Origin: CAZGLK01 sp964526375
GTDB taxonomy: Bacteria > Patescibacteriota > Minisyncoccia > JACQLN01
Reading direction: 5' to 3'
NCBI GenBank assembly: GCA_964526375.1
Contig: CAZGLK010000020.1
Location: 1 to 13,760 of the forward strand
Length of the DNA: 13,760 nucleotides
Below are positions 1 through 5,801 of the stretch, in pieces; within the stretch, counting starts at the first letter, position 1; each line of letters begins with the position of its first letter. The notes beneath the pieces were generated by a model. The model was not told where the DNA came from. It saw only the letters and a program-made list of their open reading frames with translations, and did no database searches. Made by a program: the position numbers and the translations under genes.

Positions 1-12
1 CTTTGGACCTTG

Positions 13-43
13 CCCAGTAACTTAACTTAGTTAAGTTACTGGG
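13..43. repeat. Perfect 15-bp inverted repeat
   Basis: Two 15-base arms (13-27 and 29-43) are perfect reverse complements around one central base. The arms begin with CCCAGTAACTT. It sits immediately upstream of a terminator-like hairpin at 47-73. It may be part of the 3' end of an upstream transcript, a cruciform-forming site, or a member of the AGTAACTT-word repeats seen again at 9860-9891. No gene can be assigned to it. Confidence 0.75.
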
Positions 44-46
44 CTT

Positions 47-78
47 GGGGCTTCGATATTTTTTCGAAGCCCCTTTAA
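47..78 (+). terminator. Rho-independent terminator of a gene left of the window
   Basis: A 10-bp perfect stem (47-56 with 64-73; left arm GGGGCTTCGA) encloses a 7-nt T-rich loop and is followed by TTTAATTTT. The direction fits + strand transcription of a gene that ends before the window starts. Confidence 0.65.
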
Positions 79-80
79 TT

Positions 81-292
81 TTGGTGAAAGTTTGGTAAAA
101 TTGAATTGGGCAAAGCTAATGAAGGATAGATCAAGGTTTATCCTCGCGTTTGTCTTCTGTTTCAAAAACAGAGAACAAAGAAACTCCTTGTTTCGGGCCA
201 GATCGGGTGTCCCGACGTTATTGAGGGATTGCCGAGTAAAAAACTATCCGCGGGAGCGGATTCCAGGGAATTTAATTCTTTAAATTTCCGGT
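81..292 (+). other. Leader region upstream of the DGR template repeat, no convincing gene
   Basis: No supported gene is seen here. A 63-codon open frame (92-283) has no ribosome binding site and its composition does not look like a protein. The segment contains small hairpin-forming stretches, for example TCGGG-TGT-CCCGA near 203-216 and an imperfect GGAATTT/AAATTTCC pair near 268-290. It could be the 5' part of the template RNA of the DGR, but that is inference. A TAA at 281-283 closes the frame of the template repeat upstream, so the repeat is not the end of this open frame. Confidence 0.35.
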
Positions 293-433
293 GACAATGG
301 ATGGCCTGAAACAAATTTTGAGGACTCCAACCGTCTTAACGGCGGCAATCGCAGAAATGGCGGTCTGGCCAATGTCAACTACAACTGGCCCGACAACCGC
401 AACGACAATATCGCCGGGCGTCCTCTGGTAGTT
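293..433 (+). repeat. Putative DGR template repeat (TR)
   Basis: Read in the frame starting at 293, 12 of the 40 codons up to 412 are AAC or AAT (at 296, 314, 329, 338, 347, 356, 371, 377, 383, 395, 401 and 407). The conceptual peptide ends in NDNIAGRPLV. Dense AAY codons are the hallmark of DGR templates, because adenine-specific mutagenesis during cDNA synthesis turns them into many other residues in the variable repeat (VR). The frame has a stop just upstream (281-283) and no start codon, so this is a template and not an expressed gene. Two genes of a DGR (Avd-like and RT) follow directly. The exact TR ends cannot be set because no VR is in the window to align with. An eroded VR is the main alternative. 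Confidence 0.72.
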
Positions 434-445
434 TCTTTCAACAGC

Positions 446-471
446 AAAGAGCGCCTTGTACGGCGCTCTTT
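446..471. repeat. 10-bp hairpin flanking the template repeat
   Basis: The arms AAAGAGCGCC (446-455) and GGCGCTCTTT (462-471) pair perfectly around a 6-nt loop, just before the end of avd (- strand) and just after the TR. DGR hairpins or cruciforms are known next to the variable repeat, downstream of the IMH site. Here the hairpin is next to the template-like copy. It could also act as a weak bidirectional terminator between the convergent TR transcript and avd; the T tract is short. Confidence 0.6.
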
Positions 472-476
472 CTAAC

Positions 477-845
477 CTAGTTTGATTTTATCCAGCCGCC
501 CAACATTCTGCCGATTTCTAAAACTTTTTCTTCAATCAATAGATACCTCTTTATGTTAATTGATTTGGTGTCATAGGCAATACGGACAAGATATTTTAAT
601 AAATCGGTCTTGTCGCTCGCTTTCCTTATGGCTTCACCCTTCTTGTATTTGGGCAGATAACTGGCCGAGAGTATTAGCTCTAGGATTTCTAAAATTATAT
701 TTTCGATTTTTTGTCCCAGAGTGTATCGTTCCAATTTCGGGAGTGTTTTTAGGGTATCGTGGAATAATCTGTATAATTCCCCAGTCTTATGCACCAAGGG
801 AATTTCAACTCCATCGGGGGGGGCTTTAATGGAAAGGTTTTCCAT
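477..845 (-). CDS. avd: Avd-like DGR accessory protein (four-helix bundle)
   Basis: This 122-residue protein resembles Avd, the DGR accessory variability determinant of the four-helix-bundle (S23-like) family. Avd is known to form a pentamer that binds the RT and the template RNA and is needed for mutagenic cDNA synthesis. Family-like parts seen are EIPLVHKTGELYRLF (residues 14-28), the central helix YTLGQKIENIILEILELI and the C-terminal IGRMLGGWIKS. Length fits the family. The start is taken as ATG at 845; family similarity begins at residues 14-16, so the first 13 residues may be an extension. It lies on the strand opposite to both TR and RT, between them, and its first 57 bp overlap the RT 5' end. 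DGRs usually carry avd codirectionally, so this orientation is odd. A run of 8 C on the coding strand (+ strand G8 at 816-823) is in the N-terminal part. Confidence 0.85.
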   Translation of the reverse strand: MENLSIKAPPDGVEIPLVHKTGELYRLFHDTLKTLPKLERYTLGQKIENIILEILELILSASYLPKYKKGEAIRKASDKTDLLKYLVRIAYDTKSINIKRYLLIEEKVLEIGRMLGGWIKSN

Positions 846-1808
846 AATATTTTTAACGAGATTATTTCTCTGGAGAATCTGTTTTTAGCTTGGAAGGAAT
901 TTAAGAGAGATAAAAGTAGAAAGGCCGATGTTCGGGAATTTGAGTTTAACTTAGAGGATAATTTGTTTCAACTCCATGACGAGCTTAAAAACGGGACTTA
1001 CAGACACTCGGATTATACCTCATTCTATGTTTTTGATCCAAAATTAAGGCATATCCATAAGGCCTGCGTGAGGGATAGGGTCTTGCACCAAGCCGTTTTT
1101 AGGGTTTTATACCCCATCTTTGATAAGTCCTTCATCTTTGATTCTTATTCCTGCCGCTTTGGTAAGGGGACGCATAGAGCTGTGGCTCGGCTTGAAATTT
1201 TTTCCAGAAAATTAAGCCGCAACCACACCAGAAACATTTTTGCTTTAAAATGCGATATCAAAAGATTCTTTGACTCGGTTGATCAAGACGTCTTAATTGA
1301 CCTTATCGGCAGACGAATAACCAATCCAGGCGCTTTGTGGTTGATCAGAACCATTATCGCCAGCCTTGAAAAGCTGCCCGGCCAAGGTTTGCCTCTGGGC
1401 AATGTAACCAGCCAGCTCTTTGCCAATATCTATTTGAATGAGTTGGATCAATTTATTAAGCATGAACTGAAACAAAAACATTACCTCCGCTATTGCGATG
1501 ATTTTGTGATCTTGGGGGAACGCCCGGCCGATCTGGTTGAAATAGCCAAAAGAATAAATGATTTCTTGGCTCAACACCTAAAATTATCTCTCCACCCCGA
1601 CAAGGTTATTATCCGCAAATACTGCCAAGGCATTGATTTTCTGGGGTATGTGGTTTTGCCGCAGTATAGGGTTTTGAGAACAAAAACTAAGGTCAGATTG
1701 CTAAAGCGCGTGAATGAGAAGAATCTGCCTTCGTACTTAGGTGTGTTAAAGCATTGCAGCTGGTTTAAAATAGGTAAGAAACTGCCCCCTTATTTTACGC
1801 CGAATTAA
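789..1808 (+). CDS. DGR-type reverse transcriptase
   Basis: This is the reverse transcriptase that would copy the TR RNA into adenine-mutated cDNA. Visible RT motifs (ATG 789 numbering) are motif A KCDIKRFFDSVD (154-165, catalytic D156), motif B GLPLGNVTSQ (200-209), motif C YCDD (235-238) and motif E GIDFLGYV (281-288). The SQ ending of motif B is typical of DGR RTs; retroviral and group II intron RTs usually have SP there. There is no X/maturase or HNH domain, and the 339-aa length and SYLGVLKHCSWFK C-terminus fit DGR RTs. ATG 789 is the only ATG/GTG/TTG in frame before the conserved block starting near NEIISLENLFLAW (residues 23-35), so overlap with avd on the other strand seems real. The first ~15 residues are poorly conserved-looking and include the G8 run at 816-823. 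Confidence 0.9.
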   Translation: MHQGNFNSIGGGFNGKVFHNIFNEIISLENLFLAWKEFKRDKSRKADVREFEFNLEDNLFQLHDELKNGTYRHSDYTSFYVFDPKLRHIHKACVRDRVLHQAVFRVLYPIFDKSFIFDSYSCRFGKGTHRAVARLEIFSRKLSRNHTRNIFALKCDIKRFFDSVDQDVLIDLIGRRITNPGALWLIRTIIASLEKLPGQGLPLGNVTSQLFANIYLNELDQFIKHELKQKHYLRYCDDFVILGERPADLVEIAKRINDFLAQHLKLSLHPDKVIIRKYCQGIDFLGYVVLPQYRVLRTKTKVRLLKRVNEKNLPSYLGVLKHCSWFKIGKKLPPYFTPN

Positions 1809-1834
1809 CTGGTATTATAGTTATAGGCCCCAAA

Positions 1835-1858
1835 CTCCTAATTCCTAATTCCTATTCC
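1835..1858 (+). repeat. Heptamer tandem repeat array (TTCCTAA type)
   Basis: About three 7-bp units (CTCCTAA, TTCCTAA, TTCCTAT) plus TCC abut the ATG at 1859. The same word occurs at 5789-5815 and 11417-11437, and as its reverse complement GAATTAG inside metG and tatD. Confidence 0.75.
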
Positions 1859-3274
1859 ATGCCCGACAACTTAGAAGAACTGCAAAAAAAATTATATACC
1901 CCATCGCGGCCGGTTTTACCCAAACCGGAACAGCCGCTGCCTAGTGAGGCCAAACCGCCGTCTGCCGAACTGCCGCCTTTGCCCGACGAGCCCTCGGCTT
2001 CCGGCTGGCGGAAAATAAAAATCGGGCTGGCGGTGTTTTTTCTTTTGGCCTTAAGCGCCGGCGCTTTTGTTTTTTACCGCGGTTTTTACGCTTTTCGCAA
2101 AGACAGGGTGGAGTTGAGCTTGTCTGGCCCGGAAAGTATAACGGCGGGGGAAGAGGCAGTTTGGCGGGTGAGCATTGTTAATAGAAACGAGACTCCTCTA
2201 AGGGAAGGCAGATTGGTTTTTCATTTTCCCGATTTTTCTTCACCCCAAGTTCCAACCGAGATGATCAATCAGCAGCGGGGGCGGTTGTTGGAAGCAGAAA
2301 TAGACATAGAGCAAATACAGCCCGGTGAAAAACTGGAGCATGAATTTCGGGCGCGCGTTTACGGCGGTGAGGGTTTTGAAAAAAAAGCTCAAGCAATATT
2401 TAAATTCAAACCGGCCGCGGGTAACATAGTTTTTGAATCCAGCCGCGAGCACCAACTTACCATCAGCTCTTTTCCAGTTGATTTGAGCGTAAACTTGGCC
2501 CGGCAAACATTGTCGGGCGAGACCGTTTCAGTTGGTTTTGATTTGGCCAATCGCGGTCAGGCGAGTTTTAACGATTTAAGATTGCGTTTGGAGTATCCCT
2601 CGGGCTTTAGGGTTTTGGCAGGCTCCGAAAAGCTGGGCGATTTTAACAACACCTGGCGGCTGGAGGAATTTTTGCCCTCCGAAACAAAAACTTTAACCCT
2701 AATGGGGCTGGTTAACGGCTCGCCCGGCGAGACCAAAGTTTTTAGGGCCTTTGTGGAAGGGCGCGAAGGCGAGACTTGGCGGGTGTACAAAGAATCCTCG
2801 GGGCAAGTTCAGCTTATTGGCGCGCCGCTGGTTTTGGAGATGTCGGCCGAGCCGGTGGGGCTCAACTCGATTGCCTTGGGCGGGGTGGGGGTAGTTAAGG
2901 TAAAATGGGCCAACACCTTGGATGTGCCTTTAGCTGATGTGGTTTTAAAAATAAAGCTTAGCGGCGAGGCGGTTGATTTTGCCAAGTTGGTGGCCAATGG
3001 CTTGCCGTTTGATTCGCTGGCTCGGGAGAATGTAACGGTGCAGTCGGCAACTCTAGTTTGGAACGAAGGCAATCTGGCCGATTTGGCCAGCCTAAACCCC
3101 TCGGCCGAAGGCGAGCTAACTTTGGAGATTCGCATAAAAGACAAATTGCCCTTGGCCTCCGCCAGCCGCGCGGTTGCGGTTGAAGCCGCAATTGAATCAC
3201 CGGCTAAACCCGAGGGCTTGGCTGTTTCTAAAATTTTCTCCAGCCGGAGTCTTAATTTTAATGTGGGAAATTAA
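1859..3274 (+). CDS. Single-pass membrane protein with repeated extracellular beta domains
   Basis: I do not recognise a named family. The 471-aa protein has a Pro/Glu-rich N-terminus (residues 1-48, presumably cytoplasmic), one hydrophobic segment (about 54-73, LAVFFLLALSAGAFVFY) and a long remainder that looks extracellular. The remainder can be divided into three related blocks starting near residues 84, 205 and 322, each opening with alternating beta-type sequence (VELSLSGPESITAGE, VDLSVNLARQTLSGE, LVLEMSAEPVGLNS) and an N-x-G or N-x-x-x-x-L turn. This is like the DUF11/CARDB/Ig-like domains common on cell-surface proteins. It starts at the ATG directly after a heptamer repeat, with no Shine-Dalgarno. 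No enzyme motif is seen; a structural or adhesive role at the cell envelope is an inference. Confidence 0.75.
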   Translation: MPDNLEELQKKLYTPSRPVLPKPEQPLPSEAKPPSAELPPLPDEPSASGWRKIKIGLAVFFLLALSAGAFVFYRGFYAFRKDRVELSLSGPESITAGEEAVWRVSIVNRNETPLREGRLVFHFPDFSSPQVPTEMINQQRGRLLEAEIDIEQIQPGEKLEHEFRARVYGGEGFEKKAQAIFKFKPAAGNIVFESSREHQLTISSFPVDLSVNLARQTLSGETVSVGFDLANRGQASFNDLRLRLEYPSGFRVLAGSEKLGDFNNTWRLEEFLPSETKTLTLMGLVNGSPGETKVFRAFVEGREGETWRVYKESSGQVQLIGAPLVLEMSAEPVGLNSIALGGVGVVKVKWANTLDVPLADVVLKIKLSGEAVDFAKLVANGLPFDSLARENVTVQSATLVWNEGNLADLASLNPSAEGELTLEIRIKDKLPLASASRAVAVEAAIESPAKPEGLAVSKIFSSRSLNFNVGN

Positions 3275-3300
3275 ATCTTAGCCCCGCTGTTTGAGGTAGG

Positions 3301-3350
3301 GTGATTCATCACTTTAAAAAATGGACTAAAACCGCTGTCCATGCTACTTT
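3301..3350 (+). promoter_or_regulatory. Putative promoter and operator-like palindromes of the Fic module
   Basis: TGGACT (3322-3327), a 17-nt spacer and TACTTT (3345-3350) end 6 nt before the ATG at 3357, so the transcript would be leaderless. Two inverted repeats are here: GTGAT-TC-ATCAC (3301-3312) and ATGGAC/GTCCAT (3321-3326 and 3337-3342). The second lies across the -35 and spacer, where a repressor could act. Autoregulation would be usual for a toxin-antitoxin module but is not shown. Confidence 0.4.
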
Positions 3351-3356
3351 TTCACT

Positions 3357-3551
3357 ATGTCCAACCGACAAATCGCCTCAATTCTTAGGGCTTTCCAAAA
3401 AGCTCCGGCAAAAAGCAAATTGCGCCGGGGGTATTTTAGCGTGTTTGAAAAAAAGATGGCCTATCGGACAACCAAAACAGAAAATCCTGCTGTAACTCTA
3501 AAACTGGTGGAGAAAGTTCTGCGCAAGCTGTCCCCGAAACATTATGGCTAA
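3357..3551 (+). CDS. Small protein preceding Fic, candidate antitoxin
   Basis: This is a 64-residue basic protein of no recognised family whose last 8 bases overlap the start of the Fic gene (3544). Overlapping small-ORF-then-Fic order is that of class I Fic antitoxin/toxin pairs (VbhA/VbhT, FicA/FicT), where the antitoxin carries the inhibitory motif (S/T)xxxE(G/N). The sequence T38-TKT-E42-N43 formally fits that motif, but it is short, is followed by Pro44 and is not in an obvious helix, so the match may be chance. The C-terminal part (VTLKLVEKVLRKL, 46-58) looks helical. The ATG is preceded by a plausible leaderless promoter. A competing open frame at 3301-3495 overlaps it, but the link to fic and the promoter spacing favour this frame. 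Confidence 0.6.
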   Translation: MSNRQIASILRAFQKAPAKSKLRRGYFSVFEKKMAYRTTKTENPAVTLKLVEKVLRKLSPKHYG

Positions 3552-4185
3552 GTACCAGGGCGAAACAAGTTACAAGGAAACGGCTTTCGGCGTTATCCCG
3601 CGTTCAAAGCTCATTCCTTTGGAAATAGAGGGGATAAAAAAGGCGTGGGATTTCGTTTTGCGGAAAAGAAGCAAAGGCAAATTACCCTTGACTCCCAAAT
3701 TTATTAAAGAAACCCATAAAATCGGCTTTGGCTGGATATTTCCCGCTATGGGTGGCAGATACAGGAACATTGAAGTCAAAGTATCAAAACACACACCGCC
3801 GAAATTTTACCGTATTCCCCAACTGCTGGAGGAATTTACGAAAGATTTACAGACAAGGATCAGGCATCTCCCAAGAATTGAAAACAAAATTTTTTTAGAT
3901 GAGCTTATCTCGTTGTTGGCATGGTCGCACCACAAGTTTCTCTGGATTCATCCGTTTCAGGATTACAACGGCCGGATAGGCCGGTTGCTGAATAATATGA
4001 TTCTGTTGAATCTTGATTTGCCGCCGATAGAATTGAAAGTAGAAACTACTTCCGGAAGAAAAATTTATATTAAGGCGCTGCAAGCCGCCGACAATTTTGA
4101 TTACTCAAAACTGGAAAAAATTGTGCGGTCATCAATCAGCGAGGCTGTGACAGAATTGAAGGTTAAAAAAGAAAGACCCCAATGA
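3544..4185 (+). CDS. fic: Fic/DOC family protein (putative AMP-transferase)
   Basis: Fic enzymes transfer AMP or other phosphate-containing groups from nucleotides to hydroxyl side chains of target proteins. The 213-aa protein has the full active-site loop HPFQDYNGRIGR (136-147), matching HxFx(D/E)xNGRxxR: catalytic H136, metal-binding D140, and the anion-hole NGR and R147. The preceding helix (FLDELISLLAWSHHKFLW, 117-134) is typical of the fold, and the conserved-looking N-terminal part (GETSYKETAFGVIPRS, residues 6-21) belongs to a mobile bacterial Fic subgroup. The self-inhibitory (S/T)xxxE(G/N) motif of class II/III Fic proteins is not cleanly present: T8-xxx-E12 is followed by T, and IEG at 28-30 lacks the S/T four residues before E. 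The overlapping upstream small gene may therefore hold the inhibitor. The stop codon lies inside a hairpin (4178-4204). Confidence 0.88.
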   Translation: MAKYQGETSYKETAFGVIPRSKLIPLEIEGIKKAWDFVLRKRSKGKLPLTPKFIKETHKIGFGWIFPAMGGRYRNIEVKVSKHTPPKFYRIPQLLEEFTKDLQTRIRHLPRIENKIFLDELISLLAWSHHKFLWIHPFQDYNGRIGRLLNNMILLNLDLPPIELKVETTSGRKIYIKALQAADNFDYSKLEKIVRSSISEAVTELKVKKERPQ

Positions 4186-4204
4186 GGACAAAACCTCATT
4201 AGGG
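4178..4204 (-). terminator. Hairpin at the end of fic, possible - strand terminator
   Basis: The arms CCCAATGAGG (4178-4187) and CCTCATTAGGG (4194-4204) pair around a 6-nt loop. On the - strand the stem is followed by TCTTTCTTTTTT (complement of 4165-4176), a reasonable terminator tail. On the + strand there is no T tract. It includes the fic stop codon. Confidence 0.45.
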
Positions 4205-4230
4205 CACCCTTTCCGTTCGTGATGGTTTAT

Positions 4231-4258
4231 AGTGTAGCAAGCCCCCGATTAAAGTCAA
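4231..4258 (-). promoter_or_regulatory. Putative - strand promoter facing the fic 3' end
   Basis: On the - strand TTGACT (4258-4253), a 16-nt spacer and TACACT (4236-4231) form a sigma70-like promoter. A transcript starting near 4224 would meet the hairpin at 4204-4178 after about 20 nt, giving an RNA of roughly 50-60 nt with no room for a gene. It could be a small RNA or antisense RNA, or chance. Confidence 0.35.
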
Positions 4259-4319
4259 TAGCAACTATCCACACCTCCAATCCATGACCCCTGTTTTAAT
4301 TTCCATAATTATTTTTCTG

Positions 4320-4337
4320 CCCGTGTGAGGACACGGG
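4320..4337. repeat. 7-bp hairpin upstream of glyS
   Basis: CCCGTGT and ACACGGG pair around GAGG. There is no T tract on either strand. It lies 20 nt upstream of the putative glyS -35 box; a regulatory role is possible but unsupported. The rest of 4205-4391 holds only this hairpin and the promoter-like elements listed. Confidence 0.4.
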
Positions 4338-4356
4338 GGGATGAGGTTGGGGAGTG

Positions 4357-4385
4357 TTGTGGAGATGGCAAAAGTTAGATAGCAT
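4357..4385 (+). promoter_or_regulatory. Putative glyS promoter (leaderless)
   Basis: TTGTGG (4357-4362), a 17-nt spacer and TAGCAT (4380-4385) end 6 nt before the glyS ATG at 4392. Transcription would start at or next to the start codon. This agrees with the lack of a clear Shine-Dalgarno. Confidence 0.4.
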
Positions 4386-4391
4386 GGTGGT

Positions 4392-5801
4392 ATGATGGAC
4401 TCACTGGATAAAATTGTCTCTTTGTGCAAGCGCCGCGGGTTTATTTATCCGGGCAGTGAAATATATGGCGGCCTCGCTAATTCGTGGGACTATGGTCCTT
4501 TGGGCGTGGAGCTGAAAAACAACATCAAGAGTCTATGGTGGCGGAGGTTTGTTCATGAGCGCGACGATATGGTGGGGTTGGATGCGGCCTTGATTATGAA
4601 TTCTAAAGTTTGGGAGTCCAGTGGGCACCTCTCCAACTTTAATGATCCGTTGGTGGAGTGCGAATCATGTCACAATCGGTTTCGAGAGGAAGACGTTTCC
4701 CAAATTACCAATTACCAATTACCAATTACCAAACAAATCCCAAATCCCAAATCCCAAAAAGGCAAATGCTCTGGTTGTGGTGGTGAATTAACACAGCCCA
4801 GGGTGTTTAATTTAATGTTCAAAACATTTCTGGGTCCCTCGGAAGATACCGCCAGCACCGTTTACTTGCGTCCCGAAACGGCCCAGGCCATGTTCGTTGA
4901 TTTTAAGAATGTTTTGGATACCAGCCGCCCAACTATTCCCTTCGGCATAGCCCAAATCGGTCGAGCTTTTAGAAACGAAATCACACCCGGCAATTTTATT
5001 TTTAGAACCCGCGAGTTTGAAATGATGGAGATAGAATACTTCGTCAGGCCGCCTGGGGCGGCCTCGCGGACAAACGCGGACAAACGTGGACTTGACGCGG
5101 AAAAAGAGGAATGGGAAAAATATTTTGAACATTGGAGAGGCGAGATGCTGAAGTGGTTGGAAGACATCGGCGTTGATCTAAAACATATTCATGAATTGGA
5201 GGTGCCGGCCGAGGAGCGGGCGCATTATTCCAAGCGCACTATAGATTTTGAATATGATTTTCCCTTTGGGCGAAAGGAACTCTATGGCTTGGCCTATCGG
5301 GCCGATTTTGACCTGAAGAATCATTTCAACGAACCGCCTTACCGCGATGCCGAAACCGGCCAGGAGTTTTGGCCCCATGTGATTGAGCCGAGCTGGGGCG
5401 TGGACAGGTCGGTCTTGGCGGTATTGTGCAGTGCCTACGACGACACCGATCCGGAGCGTATTGTCTTGAAACTAAAACCCCAGTTGGCTCCCTATAAAGT
5501 CGCTGTGTTTCCACTTGTTGCCAATAAGCCCCAATTGGTTGAAAAAGCCCGCGTGATCTATAAATCGCTCCAAGCTCCAAGCTCCAAGTTCCAAGTTCCG
5601 GTCGTCTTTGACGACCGCGGCAACATCGGCAAGCGCTATTATGCCCAAGACGAAATCGGCACGCCATTTTGCGTTACCGTGGATTATCAAACCCTTGAAG
5701 ATGATACTGTTACGGTGAGGGACAGGGATACGGCGAAACAGGAAAGAGTGGGCGTGTCAGCACTGAATGGCTATCTGGGCGATAAAATTTCTAATTCCTA
5801 A
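4392..5801 (+). CDS. glyS: Glycyl-tRNA synthetase (single-subunit, alpha2 type)
   Basis: Charges tRNA-Gly with glycine; cytoplasmic class II synthetase of the homodimeric archaeal/eukaryotic/Gram-positive type. Seen: GFIYPGSEIYGGLANSWDYGPLG (split over residues 16-38), motif 2 region FRNEITPGNFIFRTREFE (193-210), motif 3 PSWGVDRSVLAVL (333-345), and a C-terminal anticodon-binding domain from about 366. Length 469 aa is normal for the family. Two cysteine pairs (C90/C93 and C126/C129) suggest a zinc site. Three low-complexity stretches are encoded by short tandem DNA repeats kept in frame: residues 104-125 between the cysteine pairs, about 219-239 after motif 2, and 392-402 in the anticodon-binding domain. 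The stop codon also lies in a repeat. Start: ATG 4392, with ATG 4395 an equal alternative; a leaderless promoter lies 6 nt upstream. Confidence 0.95.
   Translation: MMDSLDKIVSLCKRRGFIYPGSEIYGGLANSWDYGPLGVELKNNIKSLWWRRFVHERDDMVGLDAALIMNSKVWESSGHLSNFNDPLVECESCHNRFREEDVSQITNYQLPITKQIPNPKSQKGKCSGCGGELTQPRVFNLMFKTFLGPSEDTASTVYLRPETAQAMFVDFKNVLDTSRPTIPFGIAQIGRAFRNEITPGNFIFRTREFEMMEIEYFVRPPGAASRTNADKRGLDAEKEEWEKYFEHWRGEMLKWLEDIGVDLKHIHELEVPAEERAHYSKRTIDFEYDFPFGRKELYGLAYRADFDLKNHFNEPPYRDAETGQEFWPHVIEPSWGVDRSVLAVLCSAYDDTDPERIVLKLKPQLAPYKVAVFPLVANKPQLVEKARVIYKSLQAPSSKFQVPVVFDDRGNIGKRYYAQDEIGTPFCVTVDYQTLEDDTVTVRDRDTAKQERVGVSALNGYLGDKISNS
4703..4755 (+). repeat. Heptamer arrays inside glyS
   Basis: Four exact copies of AATTACC (4703-4730) are followed by AAAC and three exact copies of AAATCCC (4735-4755). 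They encode the low-complexity linker between the two cysteine pairs of GlyRS. Both units are free of stop codons in all three + frames. Confidence 0.92.
5046..5105 (+). repeat. Inverted repeat plus decamer array inside glyS
   Basis: A 7-bp perfect inverted repeat (AGGCCGC 5046-5052, GCGGCCT 5058-5064) is followed by 10-bp units CGCGGACAAA (5065, 5075), CGTGGACTTG (5085) and a partial CGCGG at 5096. It encodes PPGAASRTNADKRGLDAE, a stretch not expected in GlyRS. Related CGCGGAT decamers occur in tatD. Confidence 0.8.
5567..5599 (+). repeat. Heptamer array inside glyS (GCTCCAA/GTTCCAA)
   Basis: Three exact copies of GCTCCAA (5567-5587), one GTTCCAA (5588-5594) and a partial GTTCC. It encodes SLQAPSSKFQV in the anticodon-binding domain, and the unit has no stop in any + frame. 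Confidence 0.9.

Noticed and set aside
92..283. 63-codon open frame upstream of the template repeat
   Set aside because: It has no Shine-Dalgarno or nearby promoter, its composition is unlike a protein, and it lies in the probable leader of the template RNA.
284..475. Open frame through the template repeat as a coding gene
   Set aside because: There is no start codon in frame after the TAA at 281-283. The Asn-codon density is better explained by a DGR template.
789..1808. Group II intron maturase or retron RT
   Set aside because: There is no maturase X or HNH domain, no intron ends were seen, and motif B ends in SQ with Avd and a template next to it.
3301..3495. Alternative 64-codon frame overlapping the small gene before fic
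   Set aside because: The frame at 3357-3551 has the better promoter spacing and overlaps fic in the manner of a coupled pair.
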